Positions 44,101 to 53,842 of a stretch of 64,000 bases of DNA are shown here, piece after piece (position 1 is the stretch's first letter; every line of letters begins with the position of its first letter). The DNA is taken from assembly GCA_951799405.1 (NCBI GenBank), contig OX637335.1, positions 17,612,342-17,676,341 on the forward strand. Reading direction: 5' to 3'. A program made the position numbers and the translations under genes. The notes beneath the pieces are model-generated. The model searched no databases, was not told the DNA's origin, and saw nothing but the letters and a program-made list of their open reading frames with translations. This stretch comes from Agapetus fuscipes (taxonomy: Eukaryota; Arthropoda; Insecta; Trichoptera; Glossosomatidae).

Positions 44101-44806
44101 ACAACTGTAGTTTTTGTTTCTTAAACTTGGTTTGTAAAATGGTCTGATTTGTGTTTAATTGCTATTTATCGAAATGGATAATAAAAGCTCCTTGACTGAT
44201 AGGTTGGTATGAGGCTGACCCCCGTGTTGTAAAAATCGGTTCACTTTTGCCAATGCCACCCCGGTTTCAGGGAAAGGCGACAGGAGTTGCAAGGTGTATG
44301 TTCATGTGAGGTTTTGTTTATTTGTATGCACGCATGCAGAATGTGTAGGCGCGAACCTACATGTGCCTGTCTGTGAGCATGCATTTAATATGAGCCTTAA
44401 ATGTTAACATATCTTTGCAGCTTAGATTATAGATAATAAAAGATTAAAAAAATGTTACTTAGAAGGTGTCACTACGAAAAAATATTTTCATTTTTATCTT
44501 TATTTGTATGTGCTATAGGTACATTGTTTAGTCTCGCAAAACGCCGATGTTTGAAAATATGAAAAGTTTTTGAGAAAACATGAAAAACTTGAAACTACTT
44601 ATTTAATTAAATTTCTTGAAAATTTCCCGAAAAACATAGACATACCAGGCAGAATGCGTGTAGTGAGGGATGACTGTTTAAGGCTTCTAGAAATGAAAAA
44701 TATTATGTCCTCCTACCTGATAGTCCGGGCACCATCCCAGCGAAGGTATCTGTGCTGTGGCGAAATGCGCACAGGCTACTACTGCGATAACTAGAGAGGT
44801 TCTCAT
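32177..44806 (-). CDS. Long lipocalin (apolipoprotein D-like) with a 135-residue charged C-terminal tail; 5 exons
   Basis: Exons on the minus strand are 44806-44717, 37271-37114, 35241-35057, 34614-34370 and 32584-32177 (90+158+185+245+408 nt = 361 residues plus TGA). All are GT-AG with phases 0, 2, 1 and 0. Exon 1 encodes a signal peptide (MRTSLVIAVV..., cleavage near ATAQ) and the leading Cys in LGWCP. Exon 2 has FDMNRFLGQWHEAERYF, the G-x-W motif, with Trp at residue 44. Exon 3 has LDTDYTTYAV (about 123-132), and exon 4 has WVMTRERL and the closing Cys in NQDDC. The lipocalin fold thus ends near residue 195. Exons 4 and 5 add a Pro/Ala/Glu/Lys-rich, probably disordered tail (227-361 on exon 5) unlike a standard 180-190-residue lipocalin. 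The start is supported by a TATA box 71 bp upstream. Intron 1 is 7.4 kb and holds the ZAD-bearing LINE. The ligand and the tail's function are unknown. Confidence 0.88.
32940..33430 (+). mobile_element. 5'-truncated RTE-a LINE end with R1 3' UTR
   Basis: Begins inside the RTE-a coding end (AGTCATAATAAAAGG..., through KEVCKDRKKWRLICN, stop near 33055). It continues through the same 3' UTR as the chimera at 24957-25074 and an R1 copy (33184-33430). It is absent at the matching place in the left block (near 19990), where the flanks join (AATTATCTCTTCT). Confidence 0.75.
34142..34345 (+). mobile_element. SINE B copy (block duplicate, uninterrupted)
   Basis: Duplicate of 20590-20890 with a continuous GATCAG site. 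Confidence 0.65.
35354..35726 (+). repeat. R1 pair (block duplicate)
   Basis: Duplicate of 21868-22245. Confidence 0.65.
35850..36055 (+). mobile_element. SINE B body fragment (block duplicate)
   Basis: Duplicate of 22370-22575. Confidence 0.55.
36130..36254. mobile_element. MITE, CACGGTAATTC family (copy 2)
   Basis: Duplicate of 22641-22766. Its right edge is next to the CAGGCCCGG element. Confidence 0.6.
36258..36676. mobile_element. Non-autonomous DNA transposon, CAGGCCCGGATTAA termini (copy 1)
   Basis: Begins CAGGCCCGGATTAAGG and ends TTAATCTGGGCCTG. The interior has G/C runs. It is absent from the matching site near 22767, so it is younger than the duplication. Confidence 0.65.
36678..36930 (-). 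repeat. R1 copy next to the CAGGCCCGG element
   Basis: TAATCTATAATCTAAGTTGC to AAGTCAAGGAAT, followed by about 60 bp of RTE-a 3' UTR. Absent near 22770. Confidence 0.7.
37656..37912 (+). repeat. R1 copy in intron 1 of the long lipocalin (block duplicate)
   Basis: Duplicate of 23312-23546, better preserved. Confidence 0.7.
38415..41501 (-). CDS. LINE endonuclease / reverse transcriptase (RTE clade-like)
   Basis: Uninterrupted ORF of 1028 codons. An APE-type endonuclease spans about residues 49-290, with TLNVRG (N56), TETK (E83), GDMNGWVG (D190, N192), IDYI (D257) and SDHHLL (D283/H284). A reverse transcriptase spans about 565-830, with NFRPISLLS, AFVDLEKAFD (D657), GVRQGCIMSP and LLYADDAVL (Y755-D758). 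The C-terminal region has RWFGHVERMNDDRLT, GRPRKVW and KEVCKDRKKWR, typical of RTE-like elements. All expected catalytic residues are present, so it may be active. The enzyme would nick target DNA and prime reverse transcription of its own RNA. The first ATG of the frame is used; initiation could differ if the product is made from a bicistronic RNA with the ZAD ORF. Confidence 0.93.
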   Translation of the reverse strand: MRRRTRADNPSRHAVGGVSDGPCRVAKSFTRYSGKPQWPGKSRRKKGDEWNIATLNVRGMKNKEEELLKEMNERKIKILCVTETKMKGEGEKVLSNGNLFIYSGVKDGCPRQGVGVIVSECVKSYIRNYEWISPRILLVRIKYDRTNFLLIACYAPVDSECMEIKNEFWDMLDDKIRMKDKEEKVILLGDMNGWVGRRKEEYERVIGPNGRGVINGSGRRLVDMCVEHGMFVSNTWYKHKDVHTYTWYGPNTRTVIDYICMEECMRGAIRDVRVYQGISVGSDHHLLCAKVMIGEVKDRKRTKVIKMKRVKVEKLDDENVRNDFEAEVSQILKSDECKELVKNACVEKMWKTFKTCLVESAKKVCGEVTIGHKKGNEWWNDQVKQAVKEKKESYLKWINDRKNKVLETEYKAKKWLAKNEVQMSKRRMEEKLSERAQNDFSDNKKMFWSWVRQNNDSCRSTTPGIKNVSGDILWNKDDVKKRWKEYFNEVFGEEECDLTVKGDYDEGNVLKISKDEVRKVIKELKNGKAASVDGVRPEMMKAGGECVIEWMKELCELCVSVKEVPSDWREAVIVPIYKGKGDKKDCRNFRPISLLSVPGKVLCKILIHRVRLSTQEKVSDIQSGFMPERGCVDQIFALRQIVEKQLAVNKKVYAAFVDLEKAFDSVDRSMMWCVLERYGVNKALLNAIRAIYLNSRACVRVDGEYSEYFNVYKGVRQGCIMSPWLFNIIMDHCVKQANLEGHGIQIGERKVGVLLYADDAVLIADSAAELQAMLSSLNHALCVNKLKINASKTKVLIFDRMDENEECTLMLNGTKVEIVDEFRYLGSMFEKNGKMTRELENRMCKGKQVVGAIGRIAKNKRLTMDLRMAVHNGILLPTLMYGSEAWTVNDSEMSKVCTVEMKHLRSMTGKTLRDRVRNEWVKKECNLKEDVKVKVQKNVMRWFGHVERMNDDRLTKYVYKESVKGKRGKGRPRKVWSDQIEEIVKEWDIQSERKRRKCMKKVMDMNELKEVCKDRKKWRQLCRGSGHP
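41765..42040. repeat. Imperfect direct repeat with CACGTG motifs in the LINE inter-ORF spacer
   Basis: Segments near 41771-41852 and 41962-42042 are alike: CCACGTGG, then an A-rich run, CAATGAATTAAT and ATTCTCTTGTT. CACGTG also occurs near 41619 and twice around 41945-41965 in inverted arrangement. This may be an internal promoter or monomer-like 5' region. It has no coding content. Confidence 0.55.
42034..42339 (-). CDS. ZAD (zinc-finger associated domain) protein, ORF1 position of the LINE
   Basis: A 101-residue ORF on the same strand as the LINE RT and 532 bp upstream of it, inside the LINE boundaries set by the empty site. It shows the paired-Cys layout of a ZAD: LCRACLQ near residue 22 and LCKECFKNALKAYEFRKMC near 73, separated by about 47 residues that include LFSD. 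ZADs are arthropod domains at the N-terminus of C2H2 zinc-finger transcription factors and mediate dimerisation. No C2H2 fingers follow: the ORF stops soon after the domain. It could be a captured host exon or this family's ORF1. The domain call rests on the pattern only. Confidence 0.65.
   Translation of the reverse strand: METEDFTRIHNHILDGSFHYKLCRACLQIVEDSVDLFSDHTNQSMDEILIQDIYKEATSIQLTPEDDLPKVLCKECFKNALKAYEFRKMCRASVSDRVSVL
42408..42454. repeat. Perfect hairpin at the LINE 5' terminus
   Basis: GTGACTGTTGACATTTA and its exact reverse complement flank a spacer of about 11 bp, forming a 17 bp stem. The outer end coincides with the LINE's 5' boundary next to the target-site duplication. Confidence 0.8.
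42695..42925 (-). mobile_element. SINE B, complete but diverged
   Basis: AATCACACCTCAAGAGCCC at the 3' side. Head region GGAATCGAATCCACGACC and AGCGTTAACCTCTAGATAACGG on the plus strand. Confidence 0.6.
42926..44186. other. Intron 1 of the long lipocalin, unique part
   Basis: A/T-rich with short TAGTTA-type runs. No repeat family or coding signal recognised. Confidence 0.5.
44187..44432 (+). repeat. R1 copy in intron 1 of the long lipocalin, outside the duplicated block
   Basis: CTCCTTGACTGATAGGTTGG to GCAGCTTAGATTATAG. Confidence 0.7.
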
Positions 44807-44876
44807 GGTGGTTCAGGTCAAGTCGTCTCCCGAGGATGTCGGCAGCTGAATGGGGACCGCGCGCTAGACGTTCCTC

Positions 44877-44884
44877 CTTATATA
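44877..44884 (-). promoter_or_regulatory. TATA box of the long lipocalin gene
   Basis: TATATAAG on the minus strand, 71 bp upstream of the exon 1 ATG. An initiator-like TCAG follows 35-37 bp downstream (A at 44847), predicting a 5' UTR of about 40 nt. The local sequence is GC-richer than its surroundings. Confidence 0.6.
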
Positions 44885-45368
44885 CTGCCTGAGGGTGTTG
44901 ATCCGTACACCGGCTGCCCAGCCCTTCTGGTACCGCGGGTATCTGTATACGACAAAATATACATTAATCTTTTGTTTCTCAAGTGGAATATGTTTTAAAT
45001 AGGGAGGGTAAGAGACAGGTTTTGTGATTTGAACATGTTTTTCTTTTATTAAAAAAAAACAAAAATAGATTTGTGAAGAGGAACACAATTCACCAACCTA
45101 TTTTACCTGTCTGCGAAAGCAGAAGCTTGTGCGCATGCAATGGCGTCTGTTGAACCAGGGTCGAAGTTCTGGTCAAAGGGCTGGGCGTGATTCGAACCGA
45201 AGTTATTCTGTTCCAAATATGCTAGTCAAGAATAGCGACTTGATCCGTCGGCCATAACACGGATAACATATATCACGAAAAGCCTTATCAATCTTTTATC
45301 GGTTTGAAAAGATAATTGTTGTTAAATAAAAACATTGTTCAAATTCACTTGCACTGTGTGAACCACTA

Positions 45369-45622
45369 TAATAATCTATAATCTATAATCTAAGTTGCAA
45401 AGATATATTCATTTAAAGCTCTCAGATGTATGCCCACAAACCAACAAGTGTAGTTCGCGCTTACAAATGCTGAATGTGTACTTACAAATAAAATCCAAAC
45501 CTCAAATGAACATAAGCCCCACAACTTTTGCCGACCTTCCCTGAAACAGGGGTGACATTGGCAAAGTGAACCATTTTTTACAGTATGGGTGGTCAGCCTC
45601 ATACCAACCTATAAGTCAAGGA
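45369..45622 (-). repeat. R1 copy upstream of the long lipocalin
   Basis: ATAATCTATAATCTATAATC to AAGTCAAGGAACC. A second truncated copy follows at 45663-45800. Confidence 0.7.
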
Positions 45623-45882
45623 ACCACTAAACCCTAAAAAAACGTAAATAAATACCCGGTGTAATCTATAATAATCTATAATCTAAATTGCAATGATATA
45701 TTCATTTAAAGCTCTCAGACGTATGCCCAAAAACCAACACGTGTAGTTCGCGCTTACAAATGCTGAATGTGTACTTACAAATAAAATCCAAACCTGAAAT
45801 AATCATCAAAATATATTTCTTTAAAGAAGGAAAGTTTTTGGAATGTCTTGTATGTTTTACTTTACACGTGGTTTGACGCAAC

Positions 45883-46208
45883 GCAACTAAGCTACACATA
45901 TAGTGTAACTTCTTGCCGCGTTATCCCCGAAGGGGTCGCATGTGACGAGTTGAACCCATTTATTTTTACAGGTAAGGGGGCCGACCTTACGCCAACCCCT
46001 TCAGTTGAAGTGGGGGTTTCCCAGCTCCCGAGAGGGCTAGTACTCATTTCTTGTGAAGACTGAGTTAACCTGGCCGGTATTTTACTTTGGGGTTTGAAAT
46101 AAACACCGAAACGGGAAATCATTTCTGACACCCTCGCCTCGGCGGGATTCGAACCCTAGCTCATGGCATGGAATGCAAGCACTTTACCAACTGAGCCATC
46201 GACCGGAT
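45883..46208 (-). mobile_element. SINE A, full length
   Basis: On the minus strand it starts with a tRNA-like head: TCGATGGCTCAGTTGGTAAA (A box) and AGGGTTCGAATCCC (B box). It then runs through a family-specific body to CACATATAGTGTAAC. Head and tail are both present. Confidence 0.75.
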
Positions 46209-46684
46209 AGGTTTGAGATATTCATAAATAAAGAGCTCATTAACCGGTGTCTAAATACGTTAAGAGGAGCATTGTCCTTTCATTAAAAAAATGCGAATGA
46301 ATCATCAAAATAATGAATTGAAGAAGTTTAATTTATTTAACAAATATGATTTAAGCAAACGTTCGAAAAAATGTGTTAATTAAAAAAAAAATACAATTTC
46401 TTATTGACTATCAAAACTAAAATTTATTTACAATAGAATAGCATTAATTCTGCAAATTAAGTATTTACTGTTTTCCCTTTAAAAAAGATGGCAGTGCGTA
46501 AATTTTTGCAGAGTGTAACTCTTCATATTAAATTGCCTTTTTTACTCAAATTTATTCAAATTCAATAGATGAATGCGATTCAAAATGACATGGAAATGGT
46601 CTTGTATAAGATTTTCTGTCAAAAATGCGAGGTGACGTCGAGCAGTTTATTGAAGAACTATAAAATATAAAACGTTAACTATAT

Positions 46685-46915
46685 TTTTTAAAAGTCACAT
46701 TTTGAAGAGGAAGGCGGAACGTATAGGACGCTCGATTAGACAAAGCACCTTTCTTAGAAGAAAAAATCTTGGCAAGACGAACAAGAGGTTGCCCAAGAAC
46801 TTCATACTTCCATGATTTGAAGCGGGTTATGAGTGTCTCGCAGCTCATGAGGATGACAATCACCAGACATAGATGGCTGGCACAACAAGACACTGCCTTT
46901 ACAAGATAATGAGAT
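46685..46915 (+). pseudogene. Possible LINE RT C-terminal remnant
   Basis: RRTRGCPRTSYFHDLKRVM ... TITRHRWLAQQDTAFTR reads like a decayed GRPxTRWxDDL...W..LAQDR tail. No catalytic part is present, so the call is tentative. Confidence 0.35.
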
Positions 46916-47239
46916 TGTTTTTTTTAAGGAATCCCGTGCGGGGGACGCCCCAGAGTGTGTGTTGTTTTGCTTTGTTTTGAGACACTGAAAGGAAAAAGGC
47001 GGTTGATATTGGCGTTAAATAGGGCAGGGTCAAATTGGAGTTGGGACACAGATAGGACAGTTTGGCAAAGGAATGAGTCGTGAAAACACCAAATTCTCAT
47101 AGTCTTGATATCGACTGCAAAAGGGGGAATGTAAGCTGTTCTACAAGTGATGATATTGTTACGAACAATGGATTCGTAGTACGTGCGTCTAAGCACTCTG
47201 GTGTGTGTTGAACAATCTGGATGAGTTTCGAAAAATCCG

Positions 47240-47505
47240 TTATGGAAGTTCCTTGACTTATAGGTTGTTATGCGGCTGACCACCCATAATATAAAAATTG
47301 GTTCACTTTGCCAATGTCACCCCTGTTTCAGGGAAGGACGGCAAGAGTTGCAAGGCTTATGTTCATTTGAGATTGGGTTTTTATATTGTAGGTCCACATG
47401 CGGCATGTGTTAGCGCGAAATTATACATATCTGCTTGTGGGAATGCATTTAGTATAAATCTTAAATGATATATATCTTTGCAGCTTAGATTAGATTAGAT
47501 TAGAA
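47240..47505 (+). repeat. R1 copy
   Basis: TTCCTTGACTTATAGGTTG to (TTAGA)n. Confidence 0.7.
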
Positions 47506-48306
47506 GTATGTGGCATATTCTCAAAAACACGGGAACCAACGGTGTGAGCCGTATAAATAAAGGCGGTGGTTATGTGAGAGCCAGAGAGTCTCTTTCAACA
47601 TTGTGCCGCGAAGTCCTTACAAGCTGGAGCGAGAAGAGTTAACAGTACTGTGTAATCAATATTGTGTAAAATAAATCTTTTTAAAAAAAAAAATTGCGGT
47701 TTAATTAAAAGAACACCAAGTAAAATCATAGCAATATGTTTTATCCAGCATTGAGTAGTAAAGTAAGGAGCTAGAACCATCATGGGTGTTCATTCTCAGG
47801 CTGTTGGTCCCGCTAGAGGTAGGTACTTTTATCAGCGTAGGCAATCGTAGAGCTCCCCACTGAATAAATCATTTACAAATACCAACATCCGAAGCATGAA
47901 ATATTATGCTCAACTGTAGAAATGAACAAAAAAGTATCGATACTTAAACATCGCCTCAATTGAGCGTTTTACTTTGTGTATAATTTAAAATGGTTGAGTG
48001 TAAACGTACAGTGTTACACAGTGGTACAAAACCTGTAGAGCTGGATTCACATACGACTATTCTTCACCTTTAGGCCTATTTTGTACTTTAGTAAACACGC
48101 GTTATACATATTGTAATGTGATGTATGAGATGTTGATAAAATAGTTCCAGAGTCAGACTGTCTTGGTTGTTATAGAGAAAAAAAAAACATTGATTTTGGA
48201 GTTACAATTTTTTTTACTTTCATCTCATCTGATAAAAATGTTCACTTCTTTGTCTTCATCAGTAAAAGAGAAAATTAGTATTCTTCAGCTTATTTTCAAT
48301 CATCAC

Positions 48307-48546
48307 CTTAGTGCTTGTTTGTCTTATGTCCATCAGAGGTAATTTCACATGAGCAATATTTGTATGTGTACTGTACCAAGTGTCTTATGAAAATTGGAAA
48401 TTGATTTTTAAATGAATATTTACAAGAATCTTGTATCTTGTTTTACGTTTTTCTTAGCTCACATTGTGTAGAATGTGATTCTCAAGAAAATTTAATTGAA
48501 ATGTCATCTTTGAATCAAACGGTAGGTAAGCCAAACAAGCACTAAG
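48307..48546. mobile_element. MITE with CTTAGTGCTTGTTTG termini (copy 1)
   Basis: Perfect 15 bp terminal inverted repeats, CTTAGTGCTTGTTTG and CAAACAAGCACTAAG. 240 bp, no ORF. Confidence 0.7.
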
Positions 48547-49122
48547 CGACAATTTGTAAGTTTAAAAAAAGTCACCCTTAGAAATAGTAAATAATAAGTG
48601 CATTTTTACTTACATGACAAACAAAAATGAAATTTTTTCAAAAAGCACATTTAAGAGCATTTCCAGATACGTAATCCGACTCTGTTTCTCAACACGCACG
48701 ATGTGTATAAACGCAATTTAATTTTATTACAATCGGCAAAGTTCAATCAGACACACATAATAAATAGACTTAAATACTAGTTTATACGTCCGTTGTTTTT
48801 TCCCACTGTGGCCTGCCTGTGATCATATTTTGTTTCGGATCGTCGTTTCTTGAGAAACATTCCGTTTTCTAGCTCGCCATTAAGGTAACGGGACCTCTGT
48901 GCTGGTTACTTTTCAACGGTAAGGCTTTTGATTAATCTGCGCTATTATTAACCTGTAATTTTAAAAGGTAAACAAATCATTATTTTAAAGTATTGTTAGA
49001 ATTGTAGAGTTCATTTAAAGTAAATCAAACACTTTAGATTTACTAGGTTAAGGTTTGACTTTTCTTTACCGTTTAGATTTATCGTTTTTCTTAATTTTAT
49101 TTTTTTATAAGTGAAATGAGAG

Positions 49123-49373
49123 GTTCCTTGACTTATAGGTTGGTATGCGGCTGACCACCCATACTGTAAAAAATGGTTCACTTTGACAATGTCACCCCTG
49201 TTTCAGGGAAGGACGGCAAGAGTTGCAGGGTTTATGTTCATTTGAGATTGGGTTTTTATAATGTAGGTTCACATGCGGCATGTGTTAGCGCAAAATTATA
49301 CATGTCTGCTTGTGGGAATGCATTTAATATATATCTTAAATGATATATATCCTTGCAGCTTAGATTAGATTAG
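49123..49373 (+). repeat. R1 copy
   Basis: TTCCTTGACTTATAGGTTGG to GCTTAGATTAGATTAG. Well preserved. Confidence 0.75.
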
Positions 49374-49689
49374 AATTATACATTTAGTTGTAAAAAGAGT
49401 TTGTTTTACAAACATGTTTTCAATCCTTGCATGGCTAACTGACTTGCGCAAACTCTGTCCTCTTAACAAAGTCCTTCCTTTTATATGTAATTTTATATGT
49501 ATGTAATTTTTTTGTATATAATTTTATATGTAATTTTGTCTTTATTAATTATAATTTGAATTACCAGAAAGGTCCTATTACAGTGCTTACATTGGTACAA
49601 ATACCAAGTACATTCCAACATATTCGGATCGTTATTATTTATTACTTTATTTATATTATTTTTAATAAACAACTGATAATCATAACAGT

Positions 49690-49945
49690 ATGTATAGTGT
49701 GAATGAAAACCCTGAGAAGAATGACAAGAAAAACTTTAAAAGATTGAGTATGGAATAAGTGGGTTAAAAAAGAATTTAACCTTGAAGACTAAATCATATT
49801 AGTAACGAGATGGTTTGAGCTTTTGGAATGAATGAATGATAAACTCTTGACAAAGAGTATCTACAGAGGAAATATAAGTGGTGAAATGGAGAGGGAAAAG
49901 AACCAAAAAAGGAATGGATTGATGTAATTAATGAAATTGTGAAGG
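49690..49945 (+). pseudogene. Decayed RTE RT C-terminal fragment
   Basis: LRRMTRKTLKD, NKWVKKEFNLED, TRWFELLE, MNDKLLTKSIYRGN align in order with residues of the intact RT at 38415-41501. Several stops. Confidence 0.6.
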
Positions 49946-50204
49946 TATGGTATGGTCTCCTTTCCTGGTAAAATAAAAAGCCTTTACTTTACCTTATTTT
50001 AAAACAACATCACTTTTAGGATTATTAAAATAATAAATATTAAATAAATAAGTTTTCTCTCTTTTATTTTTTAAATTTTTGACTGTTGTATTTAATTTAA
50101 ATTAAGTTCATCTTTATTGTACCTATACCTACCTATTTATTTGAATTTATATCATTTTGATCTATGGTTTGTTCTTAATAATTTTAATTTGACATACACC
50201 ACTC

Positions 50205-50305
50205 TTGATAATGACCTGAGTATTGACGGTCGAAAGCGCTCGAGATATAAAATATTATTGTGAAAATTAAACTACGTTTGAGAAAAAATAATTTTATTTT
50301 AAATA
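50205..50305. mobile_element. Single-arm relic of the GAAAGTGCTCGAG foldback MITE
   Basis: GGTCGAAAGCGCTCGAGATATAAAATATTATTG onward matches the right arm of 58459-58597. The left arm is missing. Confidence 0.6.
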
Positions 50306-50382
50306 TTAAGATAATAATTATGCATGCCTGTTTACAAGAAATTAACTCAAAATGACTGACTACCAAATGTAAATCTCTATCT

Positions 50383-50575
50383 ATAATCTATAATCTAAGT
50401 TGCAAGGATATATTCATTCAAAGCTTTAAGATGTATGCCCACAAACAAACACGTGTAGTTCGCGCTTACAAATGCTGATTGTGTACTTACAAATAAAATC
50501 CAAACCTCAAATGAACATAAGCCCTGCAACATTGGCAAAGTGAACCATTTTTTACAGTATGGCAAATTTAAACAT
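50383..50575 (-). repeat. R1 copy with an internal deletion
   Basis: CTATAATCTAAGTTGCAAGG to TTTTTTACAGTATGG. The CCCTGTTTCAGGG part is missing. Confidence 0.65.
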
Positions 50576-51591
50576 GGCAAAAAAACGTGTTTTAACAAAA
50601 ACCATGTGACTATTGCCACCTTTCCCTGAAAAACGAATGCTACCCGTTTATGAAACTTTATCATTTTTACATTAACATAAAAAAGGCAGGTCTGTAGGTA
50701 AACGAATAGAATTTTAAATGTATATTTCTTACATGATACATATTTGTATCTTTGGCCTTTGGGATGACCAAGAGTCATGAAAAGGCGCTATAAAAATATT
50801 GTATTATTATTTTTTGCGTTCCTCCAACGCAACTAAGAACTCATAATAAATATAAACGAATGGCAAAAAATAATGACGAAATTGCTGCAAGCCAATAAAA
50901 GGGCCTATCAACCTTTAACCAATATTTGATTGACGCATCAAATTTTATTGCTTCATTATGGTAAAGACCTTGATGAAATATATCTCGGATGTGGGTAATG
51001 AATTTGAATGAAATGAACTGAATTTGAACAGGAAACATGATGTACATTAGCTGGTTTACGTAAATGCAACCAAATTTTTTATTTGAAAGGGAAATATCCC
51101 ACTTAATTTTGATTTTGTCTGATTGGAGTTTGGTGCCACAGGCCCTAAAGATTGAGAGAGAAGAAGAAGATTTCATGGAGGATTGTTTTGTACAGCCATG
51201 CGGATATTTACTGTTGTTTGTTTTCACACACCAGCCTGACTCAGTATCAGCTGTTTGATTAAGTAATTTCAAGTTCTCTGACCGGTCAGACTATTATTAT
51301 TACTATTATCATTATTATTATTATTTACAAAAGTGAACGAAGAATCACGACCTCCAGTACCCCAAGTATAAATCATTTGCTTGTAAACTCAACCATAGCG
51401 TGTACCAAAAAAATTATGGAAATTAAAACAGCGCGTCTAGTGAAGGATTTAGTTATCTAAGCTTTTTTGGTAAAACACTAAGGTTAAGTTTAAACGTAAT
51501 GTTTTGTAATTGGAGTACTGTTGAAGCAACAAGTGAAACAAAATAAGGACTGCACCTACAACAATATATTATTTATTTTTATAAATAATTA

Positions 51592-51826
51592 TAACCTAAG
51601 TTGCAAAACATTATTACACTTAAAATTCATATTAAATGCATATCCACAAACAGAACAAAATGCTACAAATGCTGTAAATTTACTTACAAATTAAAATCCA
51701 AACCCCAAATGAACATAAGCCCTGTAACTCTTGCCGACATTCCCTGAATCAGGGGTAACATTGTCAAAGTGAAACATTTTTTACAGTTGGGGTGGTCAGC
51801 CTCATACCAACATTAGTCAAGGAACT
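51592..51826 (-). repeat. R1 copy, diverged
   Basis: AACCTAAGTTGCAAAAC to TTAGTCAAGGAAC. Confidence 0.65.
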
Positions 51827-52024
51827 GACTTAAAGAAAAAGCTAATGTACCTTAGAACAGTTTCGAGACATTAAAAATATCGCCTACTCCATCTAACTAA
51901 AAAAAAATAAAGGAAAAGAGACTCAAGGACGCCAAAGAATATTGTGGTTGGAAGTGAATGCCTTAAAAAAACGAATCTCCAAGCATTTTCAATTTTTGTT
52001 GTCTCTAATAATAATAGTAGTCGA

Positions 52025-52295
52025 ATGATTTATTTGGTAAGCGCTGCTTTTGTGTGAATCACATCTCAAGAGCCCTCTGAGAGCTTAGTCGTCGCTGTAG
52101 AAAGCGCCAATTCTCAAGGGAGATCCAGTTGGTGTATGGCTGGATGGACCTATCGGTCTTAGGTAGTTTTTTTTATTCAGGGAGGAGCATATTTGAAAAT
52201 TTAAATATTTTGCTATGCTTCGCTGAGATTCGAACCCACTACCTTCCAATCCAAGTCTGAAGCATCATTCACTAGGCAACAGACTGGTCTATCAA
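52025..52295 (-). mobile_element. SINE B copy
   Basis: CTTTTGTGTGAATCACATCTC...GGTGTATGGCTGGATGGACC...GAGATTCGAACCCACTACC...CACTAGGCAACAGACTGG. Confidence 0.6.
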
Positions 52296-53021
52296 TATCT
52301 GAACCACGTTTCTTTTGATTGCAATTCAATTTAGTAATCCCTGTAGCCCGGTATTTTCACTGTTAGCTTATGTGACTTTAAACTGATAAAATTACCCACA
52401 CGATTGACATAAATACGTCCTTTTCACTCAATATAAAGTGTCTATGTTAACGTTAAAAAAATTGGGCCTGTATGAATATTTTGAGTGAATGATTTTATGC
52501 AAAAAAAACCACAGGGTAGGTAAAATTACTATTAGATATCAACGAATGAATACGCTTAAAACCGGGATCGTAAAAATAGTTCAGGGGTTGGGGGCATTAC
52601 TGATCGTTGAAATAATTGGGAGGCTTATTTATTTTTGGCAGCAGCCAATACATAATATTATCGTAAAAAAACAGAATGCCAGTAAAATATAAATATACCT
52701 ACTACATATTTAATAGATTTTTCCAAAAAAATTTGGAAAACCTGGAAAGATTCAGTAATAAATATGGAAAAACAAAATTAATAAATATGGCAATTAAAGC
52801 GGTTACGTAGAGCCTTGAAAGAGTATATTTTTTTATATACATAATTGTTTTATTTCTTACCTTAACCAGTCCAATATATCCAAACAAAATAAAAATACAT
52901 AAGGTATAAAATCTTATTGTAAATTAAAAAATTGGTTGCTTGTGCAATTTAAAGACATTGGTTTTTCTTATATTTCTACCCTTATCGAGTGCAAGGCATT
53001 CGTTAACGAGTTTCAGGAATT

Positions 53022-53380
53022 TGTATCTAATCTAATCTAATCTAATCTAAGCTGCAAAGATATATATCATTTAAGATTTATATTAAATGCATTCCCACAA
53101 GCAGACATGTATAATTTCGCGCTAACACATGCCGCATGTGGACCTACAATATAAAAACCCAATCTCAAATGAACATAAGCCTTGCAACTCTTGCCGTCCT
53201 TCCCTGAAACAGGGGTGACATTGGCAAAGTGAACCAATTTTTTACAGTATGGGTGGTCAGCCACATAACAACCTATAAGTCAAGGAACATACATGACAAA
53301 TTACATTTTTAAAATCAATAAATTATAATATATACATGGACATAAAAAACTAAATCATAAAAACCAATTTTACTTTAACT
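53022..53380 (-). repeat. R1 copy plus RTE-a 3' UTR
   Basis: (TCTAA)n, R1 to AAGTCAAGGAAC (53287), then 90 bp shared with the 3' UTR at 4143-4230. Confidence 0.7.
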
Positions 53381-53534
53381 GCATATTTTCATTGTATAAA
53401 CTGCATATTTTCAAATTTAAAATAACATCTGTTTTTGTTTTATCTCACAGGTATTTCTTTTAATAAATAAACAGACATATGAGTACCATAAGTCTTATGA
53501 GTATGTATGTAAAAAAAACATTTTTTTTGAGCCC

Positions 53535-53842
53535 ACTTAATTTTTTTTTTTTTTTTTAAGAAATCTTGTGCGGGAGACTCCCTAGATTCTAAAGATTCTA
53601 GGGGTCTATGACACTTGTTGTAGTGCCGCAGAGGTGTACGAGCTCTCAAGCAGGACCCAGTTGATATAAAGCTAGATGGACCTTTGGTGACCGGTCTTTG
53701 GTAAAGGTTTATGAATTTTTCAACCCAGCGAAGAGCAAATTTGAAAATAAAAATAGTATATTTGTTGTGCTCTGCCGGGATTCGAGCCCACAACCTTCCA
53801 TTAACGAGTCCGAAGTGTTACCACTGGACTGCGGACCGGTCA
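53535..53842 (-). mobile_element. SINE B, full length
   Basis: Poly-T at 53539-53558 (poly-A on the minus strand), AATCTTGTGCGGGAGACTCC and GTGCCGCAGAGGTGT, body, and a tRNA-like head ending GTTACCACTGGACTGCGGACCGG. This is the best reference copy for the family. Confidence 0.75.

Larger units (their letters stand above)
46210..49122. other. Intergenic, mostly unrecognised
   Basis: Besides the listed LINE scrap, R1 and MITE, 47506-47700 has TATAAATAAAGG and AATAAA about 130 bp apart and could be part of an LTR. 47700-48300 and 48547-49122 show nothing I can name. Confidence 0.35.
49946..53021. other. Intergenic, mostly unrecognised
   Basis: 50576-51590 and 52296-53021 hold no recognised gene or repeat, apart from an ATT microsatellite at 51293-51326. 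Confidence 0.35.

Noticed and set aside
47506..47700. Solo LTR at 47.5 kb
   Set aside because: TATAAATA and AATAAA are suggestive, but no terminal repeats or target duplication could be found.
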